This document shows positions 1 to 7,795 of a stretch of 19,353 nt of DNA, in pieces. Both the position numbers and the translations under genes were made by a program. This DNA is from CAYGDT01 sp964348745. Its GTDB lineage: Bacteria > Patescibacteriota > Gracilibacteria > Peribacterales > Peribacteraceae. The stretch is taken from positions 1-19,353 of the forward strand of contig CAYGDT010000019.1 of the NCBI GenBank assembly GCA_964348745.1, written 5' to 3'. A model generated the notes under the pieces. It ran no database searches and was not told the origin of the DNA. It was given only the letters and a program-made list of their open reading frames with translations. Position 1 is the stretch's first letter; every line of letters begins with the position of its first letter.

Positions 1-3000
1 GACCTCTACTTTGAGGTCGCGGCTTTGCTGATCACGTTCGTTCTGCTTGGAAAGTGGCTGGAATCGCGCGCAAAAGGTTCAACATCCGAGGCGATTCAGA
101 AACTCATGGGACTGCAAGCAAAGACGGCGCGAGTACTACGGAATGGAGAGGCCGTCGATATACCAATGGAGCAAGTTCAGGTCGGTGATATCGTCATCGT
201 CCGCCCGGGCGAGAAGATTCCCGTTGATGGCATCGTGACGAAAGGGCTTACATCCGTTGATGAATCCATGCTGACGGGCGAGAGCATTCCCGTTGAGAAA
301 AAAGATGGAGATAGGGTCTTCGGTGCGACAATGAACGGGAATGGCAGTATCGAGTTCAGAGCGGAAAAAGTGGGCAGTGAAACCGCACTCGCTCAAATCG
401 TCCGTTTTGTTGAGGAAGCACAAGGTTCGAAGGCCCCCATCCAAGACTTCGCAGATTGGGTATCTTCATGGTTCGTGCCCGCGGTGATCGGCATTGCTAT
501 CCTCACCTTCGCAGTATGGATTTTTATAGGTGCGGGCTTTACCTTCTCCCTGCTTTCCGCTGTCTCCGTTCTCGTGATTGCCTGCCCATGCGCCCTTGGA
601 CTCGCAACTCCCACGGCCATCATGGTTGCTACAGGCAAGGGCGCGGAAAACGGAATTTTGATCCGTGGCGGCGAACCGTTGGAAGCTGCAAATAAGATTT
701 CTGCCATTGTCTTCGACAAGACGGGAACTCTTACAAAGGGGAAGCCGGAAGTCACTCTGTACCAGTCGCTTCACTCCCCACTTCGCCAAGGCTACGAGGG
801 GCAGGCCGGTACAGGGCAAGCCGATGTGTTGAGGATTGCGGCGAGCTTGGAGCAGGGTTCTGAGCATCCGCTCGCCGAGAGCATCGTCCAACATGCAAAA
901 GAGAAGGGTGTCACGCTGAGCGAAGTCGAAGCGTTCAAGGCAATCCCCGGCCACGGAGTCGAAGGATTAGTTGCTGGAGAGTTGTACTTCCTTGGCAATC
1001 GAAAGCTCATGGAAAGGCAGAGCATCGATATGAAAGACCACGAGGCTGCTTTGCAAAAGCTTGAAGAGGCTGGCAAGACGGCCATGTTGCTCGCAGACAA
1101 GACCAAAGTGATCGGGATCATTGCCGTTGCCGATACGTTGAAAGAAACATCGAAAGAAGCTGTGGATCGACTGCGGAAGATGGGCATCGAGGTCTATATG
1201 ATGACGGGTGACAACAGTCGCACGGCGCGAGCAATCGCATCGTCCATCGGTATTCAAAATGTGCTTGCAGACGTTCTCCCTGAACAGAAAGCGAACGAAG
1301 TGAAGAAGCTCCAAGACCAAGGCAAGAAAGTAGTGATGGTCGGCGATGGTATCAACGACAGTCCTGCGCTCGCACAAGCCGATCTTGGCATTGCCATGGG
1401 AAGCGGCACGGACATTGCGATGGAGACGGGCGGCATCGTGCTCGTGAAGAACGACCTGCGAGATGTCGTCACAGCTATCAAATTGAGCCGCGCCACCGTG
1501 AACAAGATCAAACAAAATATGTTCTTTGCGCTGTTCTTCAATGTGATTGGAATTCCTATCGCCGCACGCGCCTTTATTCAGTTCGGCTTTGTCCTGCGTC
1601 CCGAACTTGCGGGCTTTGCGATGGCATTCAGTTCTGTTGCCGTGGTCACAAACTCGTTGCTTCTCAAAGGATTTCATCCACTGAAGAAAAACTGGCTTTC
1701 TGATCTTGCGCCGGTGTTTATGGCCATCGGTTTCACAACGCTTTTCCTCGGCTTCGCAAAGCTCAGCAGCGCAGAAACCACAGATATGTCATCTGCAGGA
1801 CAAAACCTACCCGATATTAGTCGCCATGCCTCTGATTTCTCCTCTCCCATCACGCGCAATGCCGATGGGACAGTGGTGATCAAATTGGAAACGAGGGAGG
1901 TCATCTCGGAGCTTGCTCCCGGCACGACCTACCAGTACTGGACGTACAATGGGACGGTGCCCGGTCCCTTCCTTCGCGTGCGGGAGGGCGACACCGTGGA
2001 GATTCAGCTGACGCACGCAAATAATGAAGACGAGGATTTCTCAGAGGACATGGTCTTTAATCTCCTCGTTCCTTATGCCGTAGCAGATGGCGGGGGGAGT
2101 GAAGACACACATACCAACGATGTCAGTGAGCACGCCGAGGAAGGTCACGAAACGCACTCTATCGATCTCCATGCGGTCACTGGGCCAGGGGGTGGCTCTG
2201 TCCTTACGCAGGTGAAGGACGGCGAAACAAAAATCTTCCGTTTCAAGGCAAACCGTCCCGGTGTGTACGTCTACCACTGCGCGAGTCCCCATGTGCCGAC
2301 CCACATCGCCAACGGTATGTACGGCCTCATCATCGTGGAACCCAAGGAAGGTTTGAAACCTGTCGATAAGGAGTTCTACGTCATGCAGGGCGAACTCTAC
2401 ACAGCGGGCGCTCTTGGGAAGAAAGGACATCAGGAATTCTCCAAAGCGAAACTGCTTGCGGAGAACCCTGAGTACTTCGTGTTCAACGGGCGCACGGATG
2501 CTCTGGCGGGAAGCGGTGCTCTGCGAGCGACTGTCGGCGAGCGCATCCGTCTTTATGTGGGCGTCGGTGGGTTCGTTTCCTCGAATTTCCACGTCATCGG
2601 AGCGGTGTTCGACAAGGTGTATCCCGAAGGTGATATCACCTCCCCGCCACTGCGAAACATCCAAACAACCATCATTCCGGCAGGCGGTTCTGCCGTCGTG
2701 GAATTCATCGTCGATGTGCCCGGCACTTACCTCCTCGTGGATCACAGCCTGACACGCTCCGTGGATCGCGGTGCGCTTGGCGAACTCATCGTCGAAGGAC
2801 CACGGAATCCCGCCATGTTCTCTGCCGTAAATCCTGATCCGAACCACACGCATGCGGATCTTGCGATCTGGGTGGAGGGGCGGGCTCTCGATTTTTCCGA
2901 TGAGCACTACATGCTCGACGAAGAATCAAACGATCAGGAAAAAGAAACGAAGCCGCACCTCCATGATGGCAACGGCCTGGTCGTCCATCGACACAAGCCG

Positions 3001-3333
3001 GGACAATCTATCGGAGAATTTATGGAGGCGATTGATATCGCTGTATCTGATCAGTGCGTCACGCTTGATACAGGTATATCCGTTTGCAACCAAGGTGAAA
3101 AACACTGGCGCTTGTTCGTGAACGACATAGAACGTCCGTTCGATGCTTCCTATGTCTTCGACGATCTCGACCGCATTCTTTTGACCTACGGCGCAACGGA
3201 GGAGCAGGTGACAGAACAACTGCAGTCGCTCTCGGACGATGCCTGTCTCTATTCCCAAACGTGCCCCGAGCGCGGCACACCGCCCGTGGAGGACTGCGTC
3301 GCTGACCCTGCCGTTCCCTGCACCGAACCATGA
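1..3333 (+). CDS. Copper P1B-type ATPase fused to copper nitrite reductase (5' partial)
   Basis: The frame is open from base 1, so the N-terminus (metal-binding domain and first spans) lies outside the window. The ATPase part, to about base 1680, shows TGES (274-285), the CPC ion-binding motif of copper pumps (582-590), the phosphorylation site DKTGT (from 715), SEHPLA and GDGIND (from 1342). Instead of ending after the last span, the frame continues through a hydrophobic stretch (about 1690-1760) into a two-cupredoxin NirK. Its ligands are His 2155, Asp 2164, His 2170, His-Cys 2275-2280, His 2302, Met 2317, catalytic His 2590 and His 2743 (codon starts). These match the type 1 and type 2 copper ligands plus the active-site Asp/His pair that reduces nitrite to NO. 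A third domain (about 2840-3190, HTHADLAIW, HLHDGNG) and a Cys-rich tail follow. A ninth span would place NirK outside the membrane. ATPase and NirK identities are firm; a natural single polypeptide is likely but unproven. Confidence 0.9.
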   Translation, partial: DLYFEVAALLITFVLLGKWLESRAKGSTSEAIQKLMGLQAKTARVLRNGEAVDIPMEQVQVGDIVIVRPGEKIPVDGIVTKGLTSVDESMLTGESIPVEKKDGDRVFGATMNGNGSIEFRAEKVGSETALAQIVRFVEEAQGSKAPIQDFADWVSSWFVPAVIGIAILTFAVWIFIGAGFTFSLLSAVSVLVIACPCALGLATPTAIMVATGKGAENGILIRGGEPLEAANKISAIVFDKTGTLTKGKPEVTLYQSLHSPLRQGYEGQAGTGQADVLRIAASLEQGSEHPLAESIVQHAKEKGVTLSEVEAFKAIPGHGVEGLVAGELYFLGNRKLMERQSIDMKDHEAALQKLEEAGKTAMLLADKTKVIGIIAVADTLKETSKEAVDRLRKMGIEVYMMTGDNSRTARAIASSIGIQNVLADVLPEQKANEVKKLQDQGKKVVMVGDGINDSPALAQADLGIAMGSGTDIAMETGGIVLVKNDLRDVVTAIKLSRATVNKIKQNMFFALFFNVIGIPIAARAFIQFGFVLRPELAGFAMAFSSVAVVTNSLLLKGFHPLKKNWLSDLAPVFMAIGFTTLFLGFAKLSSAETTDMSSAGQNLPDISRHASDFSSPITRNADGTVVIKLETREVISELAPGTTYQYWTYNGTVPGPFLRVREGDTVEIQLTHANNEDEDFSEDMVFNLLVPYAVADGGGSEDTHTNDVSEHAEEGHETHSIDLHAVTGPGGGSVLTQVKDGETKIFRFKANRPGVYVYHCASPHVPTHIANGMYGLIIVEPKEGLKPVDKEFYVMQGELYTAGALGKKGHQEFSKAKLLAENPEYFVFNGRTDALAGSGALRATVGERIRLYVGVGGFVSSNFHVIGAVFDKVYPEGDITSPPLRNIQTTIIPAGGSAVVEFIVDVPGTYLLVDHSLTRSVDRGALGELIVEGPRNPAMFSAVNPDPNHTHADLAIWVEGRALDFSDEHYMLDEESNDQEKETKPHLHDGNGLVVHRHKPGQSIGEFMEAIDIAVSDQCVTLDTGISVCNQGEKHWRLFVNDIERPFDASYVFDDLDRILLTYGATEEQVTEQLQSLSDDACLYSQTCPERGTPPVEDCVADPAVPCTEP

Positions 3334-4274
3334 TGACGCGCACATCCCTCATTCGGCTCATCACCGCAGCACTTTTCTCGGCCCTGGTCGCGGGGACATG
3401 GGATGTCTGGTGGCATGGGGCGCTCGGCCGAGAGACCTTTTGGTCACCGCCACATCTCCTACTCTATGCATCCGTGATTATCGCAATCACAACGGGATTC
3501 TATGGATGGTGGAAGACACGGGAGCGAAGCTGGAAGTGGCTCGCAATCATTCTCTTCCTCATTCCCGCCTCCGCGCCGTTTGATGAACTCTGGCATCGCA
3601 TATTTGGCGTAGAGCCAGTGAATAGTCCACTCATCATCTGGAGTCCTCCGCACGTCATCCTCGCGCTCGTACTTGTGGGGAGTTTCCTTTTTCTCTTCAA
3701 ACATCTTCGGAAAGACGAGGATCTCATTGCTCGGCACCTCTTCCAGAGTATTGCCCTCGCATCCGCGCTCAGCCTATTGCTGTTTCTTGCATCACCGTTG
3801 GAGCCGATTGGTCCCTACCATCTCATCGGCTTCTACGGGGCTGCGATTAGCAGCGGTGTCATCGCCGCTGGATTTCTTTTCGCCCAGCAATGGATGAATC
3901 GCTTTGGTAGTGCGTTCTCTGTGGCAGTGTTCTTCATGCTGATCTCGGCCATGAACTTCGGCGAGCAGCTCGCGCCCACAGGGAACATCCAACCGCATGA
4001 CCATTCTCCTGGCTGGCTCATGATTTTCTCCTGCCTCGTGCCTGCGGCTCTGATTGATCTTCTACGCCAAAAACCCCTCTGGCTGCGTGGCGGCATAGTC
4101 GGACTCCTCCACGCAGGTTTGCTCTATGGTTTTTCGTCGCAATTCTTCGAGCCGCGATTTCAGTATTCCTCGGAAGAGTTATGGGTCGCTGTCAGTACGA
4201 GCGTGCTCATAGGCATTCTTGTTGGTTGGTTCCTCTCACTCGTCACCTCATCTCACTCCCCTCATTCCTCATGA
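3330..4274 (+). CDS. Polytopic membrane protein with duplicated WH...WSPPH motif
   Basis: This 314-residue protein is almost entirely hydrophobic, with roughly eight membrane spans. It starts in a 4-base ATGA overlap with the fused ATPase-NirK gene and ends in another ATGA overlap with the multicopper oxidase, so translational coupling is likely. Two similar blocks occur early: WDVWWHGALG followed by FWSPPHLLLY, and FDELWHRIFG followed by IWSPPHVILA. This points to an internal duplication with conserved Trp and His inside or at the edge of the membrane. Later it has PYHLIGFYG and IQPHDHSPGW. I do not recognise a named family. Position between two copper enzymes suggests a role in copper transfer or in membrane electron transfer to NirK; that is inference from context and the His pattern. 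Confidence 0.85.
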   Translation: MMTRTSLIRLITAALFSALVAGTWDVWWHGALGRETFWSPPHLLLYASVIIAITTGFYGWWKTRERSWKWLAIILFLIPASAPFDELWHRIFGVEPVNSPLIIWSPPHVILALVLVGSFLFLFKHLRKDEDLIARHLFQSIALASALSLLLFLASPLEPIGPYHLIGFYGAAISSGVIAAGFLFAQQWMNRFGSAFSVAVFFMLISAMNFGEQLAPTGNIQPHDHSPGWLMIFSCLVPAALIDLLRQKPLWLRGGIVGLLHAGLLYGFSSQFFEPRFQYSSEELWVAVSTSVLIGILVGWFLSLVTSSHSPHSS

Positions 4275-5887
4275 AGTACCGTTCACTGCTCATCCTTGGC
4301 ACTCTTCTCCTTGTCGCATGCTCTTCGAATGAAATCCCGATGGATCAAATAAACCCTTCCGGCATGCATGGCGATTCGCGTGGATTCCTTCCGGGGATGA
4401 ACGTCGATCTTGCAAGTCTCCCCGAAGCGAAGCCATCGGAGATCATTGATATAGAGGATGGTGAAATAATCGAACTCAATCCAATGCTAATCCGAAAAAA
4501 AATCGGGGATACCGAATTTGCAATGTACGGCTATAACGGTCAATTCCCCGGACCTACGCTCAAAGCAAAACAGGGGTCAACATTTACCGTGAACGTGAAA
4601 AACATGATCGATCAGCCGACCACTGTTCATTGGCACGGCATTCGGCTCCAAAACAAATTCGATGGAGCCGACGGAGTCACTCAAAAAGCAATCGAGCCCG
4701 GCGATTCCTTTACCTACACGGTTACGGTGCCGGACGAAGGCATCTTCTGGTACCACCCGCATGTGCGCGAAGATATACAGCAGGACATGGGGCTCTACGG
4801 TCTACTTCATGTCACATCGAACGATACCGATGCGTATCCGCCAGTCGATCGCGAGGTATACCTAGCCGTTGATGATCTCCAGATCGATGCTGAAGGAAAC
4901 CCTACTCCATTCGGGAGCACCGATGCCAGCCAAGCGCTGATGGGAAGATTCGGCAACGCCTATCTAGTGAACGGAACGCCGATCCTCCTCGGCTCCGATC
5001 AAGATCCTCCCCCCTCCATGCAAGTCCGCAGTGGAGAAGTGGTGCGCTTCCATGTGTTGAACGCCGCGAATACACGCACGTTCAATCTCGCCTATACGAT
5101 TCCCGAAAGAATGAAAATTCTCGGCAAGGACCAAGGCCGCGCCGAGCGCGCGGAATTCGTTGATCACATCATTCTTGCGCCGTCGGAACGGGCAACGATC
5201 GACATCGCATTTGATGCGTCTCCTCGCCTCGTAAGCATCACGCATCAGGCGCCGGGAGGCCGCGCCGTCGATCTGTTTCAGGCGGAAATTCTTCCAGAGA
5301 AAACTGCACAATCTTTTTCGAAGGAATTTCTCGCAGTAACTCAATATGACGCTGTACTTCAGAATATTAATCTACTGCGTCCCTTCTTGAACAAGCCAGT
5401 CGACAAGACGCTCCACCTTACCGTCGAAACCGGCATGGGCCATATGGGTCACGGGATGATGATGGATCACGCATCGCCGGATGGCATCGAATGGGAGGAT
5501 ACGATGGCAATGATGAATCAAATGAGTAACAAATCGAACACGCAGTGGAAACTGATCGACGAGGAAACAGGGAAGGAGAATATGGATATCCATTGGAAAT
5601 TTAAAAAAGGAGATGTCGTGAAGATTCGTGTCATGAATGATTCGCAAGAACAAGGATCAGACCACGCAATGCAGCACCCGATCCACTTGCATGGACAGCG
5701 CTTCCTTGTGTTAAACGACAATGGGGTAGAAAACGATAATTTCGCATGGAAAGACACTGTCCTCGTTCCTGCCGGACACACCGTCGATCTTCTAGTGGAA
5801 ATGAGTAACCCCGGTGATTGGATGATCCACTGCCACATCGCGGAGCACCTGAGCAACGGGATGATGGGTATGTTTACTGTACAATAA
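4271..5887 (+). CDS. Multicopper oxidase lipoprotein (CueO/CopA-like)
   Basis: The start at 4271 overlaps the previous stop as ATGA and gives a 538-residue protein with a lipoprotein signal: MKYRS, a hydrophobic stretch, then the lipobox LVAC. Upstream in-frame codons would destroy this signal. All four copper-ligand blocks of three-domain multicopper oxidases are present: HWHG (from 4628), WYHPH (from 4748), HPIHLHG (from 5675) and HCHIAEHLSNGM (from 5828), the last supplying type 1 His, Cys, His and an axial Met. The family oxidises substrates such as Cu(I) or phenols with reduction of oxygen to water. A Met/His-rich stretch (GMGHMGHGMMMDH, about 5435-5475) resembles the copper-binding loops of CueO-type cuprous oxidases. 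Expected location is the outer face of the cytoplasmic membrane. The exact substrate cannot be read from sequence. Confidence 0.93.
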   Translation: MKYRSLLILGTLLLVACSSNEIPMDQINPSGMHGDSRGFLPGMNVDLASLPEAKPSEIIDIEDGEIIELNPMLIRKKIGDTEFAMYGYNGQFPGPTLKAKQGSTFTVNVKNMIDQPTTVHWHGIRLQNKFDGADGVTQKAIEPGDSFTYTVTVPDEGIFWYHPHVREDIQQDMGLYGLLHVTSNDTDAYPPVDREVYLAVDDLQIDAEGNPTPFGSTDASQALMGRFGNAYLVNGTPILLGSDQDPPPSMQVRSGEVVRFHVLNAANTRTFNLAYTIPERMKILGKDQGRAERAEFVDHIILAPSERATIDIAFDASPRLVSITHQAPGGRAVDLFQAEILPEKTAQSFSKEFLAVTQYDAVLQNINLLRPFLNKPVDKTLHLTVETGMGHMGHGMMMDHASPDGIEWEDTMAMMNQMSNKSNTQWKLIDEETGKENMDIHWKFKKGDVVKIRVMNDSQEQGSDHAMQHPIHLHGQRFLVLNDNGVENDNFAWKDTVLVPAGHTVDLLVEMSNPGDWMIHCHIAEHLSNGMMGMFTVQ

Positions 5888-5910
5888 TTTTTTCTTCTTC
5901 CCCCTCTTTT

Positions 5911-6291
5911 ATGTTCAACATGATGAACTCTACCACTGGCATAGATTACGGTTTCATTACTCTCTGGAGTCTCCATGTTCTCTCTGTCGTTATTTTCTTC
6001 ACCGGTGTCATTTTACTCATTGCCCTTGCCATCAAGACTTTCAATGCCATGCAGCTCAGGAACTGGGCCATCGGTCTCATCGTTGCCGGTACTGTCATTT
6101 GCCTCTTCACCATCGCCACTCTTGGACGGCCATGGACCAATGGGAAATTCGGCGATACTTCGGTCATGCAGATGCAAACCATGGGACGCATGATGGAAAT
6201 GATGGTGGATCATGATGAGGGAATGAGCGGCGTGGAGCACGATGAGCACGAAGAAATGGAGGAAATGATGCGCGGGATGATAATGCGTTAA
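5911..6291 (+). CDS. Small two-span membrane protein with Met/His/Asp-rich tail
   Basis: This 126-residue protein begins 23 bases after the multicopper oxidase stop. The gap is almost pure pyrimidine and has no Shine-Dalgarno site. Two hydrophobic spans (about residues 12-42 and 50-70) are followed by a soluble tail dense in Met, His, Asp and Glu (MGRMMEMMVDHDEGM, then HDEHEEMEEMM). Such tails commonly bind copper ions. No family was recognised. In this cluster the likely job is copper binding or chaperoning at the membrane surface; this is inferred from composition and neighbours. An upstream in-frame ATG at 5818 lies inside the oxidase gene and would add a non-hydrophobic arm, so I reject it. 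Confidence 0.8.
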   Translation: MFNMMNSTTGIDYGFITLWSLHVLSVVIFFTGVILLIALAIKTFNAMQLRNWAIGLIVAGTVICLFTIATLGRPWTNGKFGDTSVMQMQTMGRMMEMMVDHDEGMSGVEHDEHEEMEEMMRGMIMR

Positions 6292-6312
6292 TATTTCTTT
6301 CTCCCTGATTCT

Positions 6313-6717
6313 ATGGATCCAACGAGCTCCTATAGCTTCAAAACAACCCTTCCCTTCTCCCTAGGAGAGGCCGAGGAAAGGGTGCGCGAAGCACTTCTGA
6401 AGGAAAAATTCGGCGTCATCTCCGAAATCGATATTCAGGCGAAGCTTAATGAGAAGCTCGGAGTTGATCATCCGCCGCACAAAATCCTCGGCGCATGCAA
6501 TCCGAAGCTCGCATACGATGCGTTGAACGAGAATTCCGATGTCGCTCTCGCCCTGCCCTGCAACATCGTCCTGCATGAAAAGAACAAAGGTATCACGACC
6601 ATATCGGCAATGCTGCCGTCCGTCGCACTAAAGCCCTTTAAAGGACTTCATGTACAGGAGAGTGCGTGCAAAGCCGAAGAAGCCTTGGAGCATGTTTTTG
6701 ACGATCTTTGTCACTAG
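6313..6717 (+). CDS. DUF302 family protein
   Basis: This 134-residue soluble protein starts 21 bases after the preceding stop, behind another CT-rich gap. The blocks FGVISEIDIQAKLNEKLGVD, KILGACNPKLAYDAL and ALPCNIVLHE are characteristic of the DUF302 (COG3439) family, and the length is normal. It has no signal peptide. DUF302 proteins are small alpha/beta proteins of unsettled function often found beside metal, redox or sulfur genes. The conserved Cys residues in GACNP and LPCN could bind a metal or thiol. The run of same-strand genes with short gaps suggests co-transcription with the copper genes. Confidence 0.88.
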   Translation: MDPTSSYSFKTTLPFSLGEAEERVREALLKEKFGVISEIDIQAKLNEKLGVDHPPHKILGACNPKLAYDALNENSDVALALPCNIVLHEKNKGITTISAMLPSVALKPFKGLHVQESACKAEEALEHVFDDLCH

Positions 6718-6743
6718 CATCCGCATCATTCCCATCCCCACAT

Positions 6744-6932
6744 ATGAAACATTTCTGCATTCCTCACTGGCTGTATTACATCTTCGCTATCGTTATGGTC
6801 GGAGCACTCATTTGGCACTGGGAACACGTTCTCACCTATGCGCCATTTATCTTCATTCTTGCTTGCCCGCTTATGCATCTATTCCATGGTCACGGAGACC
6901 ATGACCACTCTCACAAACATAAAGACGAATAA
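6744..6932 (+). CDS. DUF2933-like small membrane protein with His-rich tail
   Basis: This 62-residue protein has one or two hydrophobic segments (LYYIFAIVMVGALIW and APFIFILACPLMHLF) and ends in a His/Asp-rich tail, HGHGDHDHSHKHKDE. The LLACPLMHLFHGHG-type ending is the hallmark of DUF2933 proteins, which are frequent in copper-resistance loci. The start at 6744 follows a CT-rich leader (CATCCCCACAT); an earlier in-frame ATG at 6708 lies inside the DUF302 gene and would add an unlikely polar arm. Probable role: metal binding at the membrane. It is the last gene of the + strand cluster and converges on the next gene. Confidence 0.75.
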   Translation: MKHFCIPHWLYYIFAIVMVGALIWHWEHVLTYAPFIFILACPLMHLFHGHGDHDHSHKHKDE

Positions 6933-6956
6933 TTTCCAGAGCAATCGCCGCAACAC

Positions 6957-7676
6957 TTATTGTGCCGGCGGCGGCTCCGGAGGCGGCTCCGGTAGCGGTG
7001 GAGGGCTGACCACCGCTTCCTTTGTCTGCTCCTGCAGAGATTCCTTGATAACTTCGGCTTTCTGCTCCTGAACCGCGGGCGACTCGGTTCCTTTCGCTCG
7101 CTGTTGTTTCAACGTGATCGCGTGTTCTATGGCGCTAGCCACGACATCTGGGGCGGGTATGCGAGGTACCGTAACGACACGTGTCGAGCCTTGGCCTTCT
7201 CTCTCCTGCAGGTGAATGTGCAGAATGCCGCACCGGAAGAGGCCGAAATACTGGGACTCGAACTTCGAACTGGTAATCGTTTCAAGATGGATGGAAGTCA
7301 AATCCTGATGGATGAACGAATGATGGTCGATAATGATGATTTTGTCCGATGTGATAATAAGGAAGTTATAACGCCACGCGATGTACGATTTGATGATTTG
7401 GTAGAAGTAGACAAGAACAAGGAGAACAAAGAGTACGAAGAGAAAAAAGGAAGAGAGTAAACCGTCTACAACAGTGGAGCTGCCGACACTTCCGAGAAAT
7501 GGTACCGCTACAAGACCGAAGACCGATACCAAGGTCAAGGCAGCAGCGGTCTTCCAGATGAAGTCCAATACAAACGGAGCAGCATGCCGCCGTACGGTCA
7601 TGATTTCGTGTTCACTTTCCGGGATGTTCTGTTTCTTAAGAACTTCGATATCCGTCTGAAGAGCGAGGAATCTCAT
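6957..7676 (-). CDS. Membrane-anchored bacterial PH-domain protein
   Basis: This 239-residue protein has two hydrophobic segments near the N-terminus (about residues 40-65 and 75-105). They are followed by WRYNFLIITSDKIIIIDHH and an FGLFRCGILHIHL block typical of bacterial PH-like domains (bPH2/DUF304). The C-terminus is charged, then Pro-rich (PPPLPEPPPEPPPAQ). I start it at 7676 rather than an upstream ATG at 7733 because a TATACT -10 box ends seven bases before 7676, so transcription would begin about at this codon. PH-like membrane proteins of this kind have no agreed function; membrane-associated scaffolding is a guess. It is transcribed towards the copper cluster, with the two 3' ends 24 bases apart. 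Confidence 0.82.
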   Translation of the reverse strand: MRFLALQTDIEVLKKQNIPESEHEIMTVRRHAAPFVLDFIWKTAAALTLVSVFGLVAVPFLGSVGSSTVVDGLLSSFFLFVLFVLLVLVYFYQIIKSYIAWRYNFLIITSDKIIIIDHHSFIHQDLTSIHLETITSSKFESQYFGLFRCGILHIHLQEREGQGSTRVVTVPRIPAPDVVASAIEHAITLKQQRAKGTESPAVQEQKAEVIKESLQEQTKEAVVSPPPLPEPPPEPPPAQ

Positions 7677-7683
7677 AACCGGT

Positions 7684-7689
7684 AGTATA
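7684..7689 (-). promoter_or_regulatory. -10 box abutting the PH-domain gene start
   Basis: On the reverse strand the hexamer TATACT is separated from the ATG by only seven bases (ACCGGTT). A transcript starting about seven bases after the hexamer would be leaderless. No clear -35 was found. Confidence 0.65.
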
Positions 7690-7795
7690 GTCGAAATGCA
7701 GGTGGAAAGGTATGAACCGTATTCTTCAGCCAAGATCTACACTCCTTTACGAATGCGCGGATCGGAATAGAATATAGCCATTCCCCCTTTGACCT

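Noticed and set aside
1680..1760. Separate nirK gene starting at an internal ATG (1720) or GTG (1714)
   Set aside because: Neither codon has a ribosome site or an adjacent -10 box, there is no stop between the pump and NirK, and starting there would cut into the hydrophobic span. It cannot be fully excluded, so it is given as the main refutation test.
1800..2800. Reading this domain as another laccase-type multicopper oxidase
   Set aside because: It has two cupredoxin folds with HSIDLH, HC...H...M, an active-site His at 2590 and a single His at 2743, which is the NirK pattern. The HWHG and HCH pairs of oxidases are absent.
7104..7460. 118-codon frame on the + strand opposite the PH-domain gene
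   Set aside because: It is a shadow of the reverse-strand gene, with low hydrophobicity and no promoter or family match.
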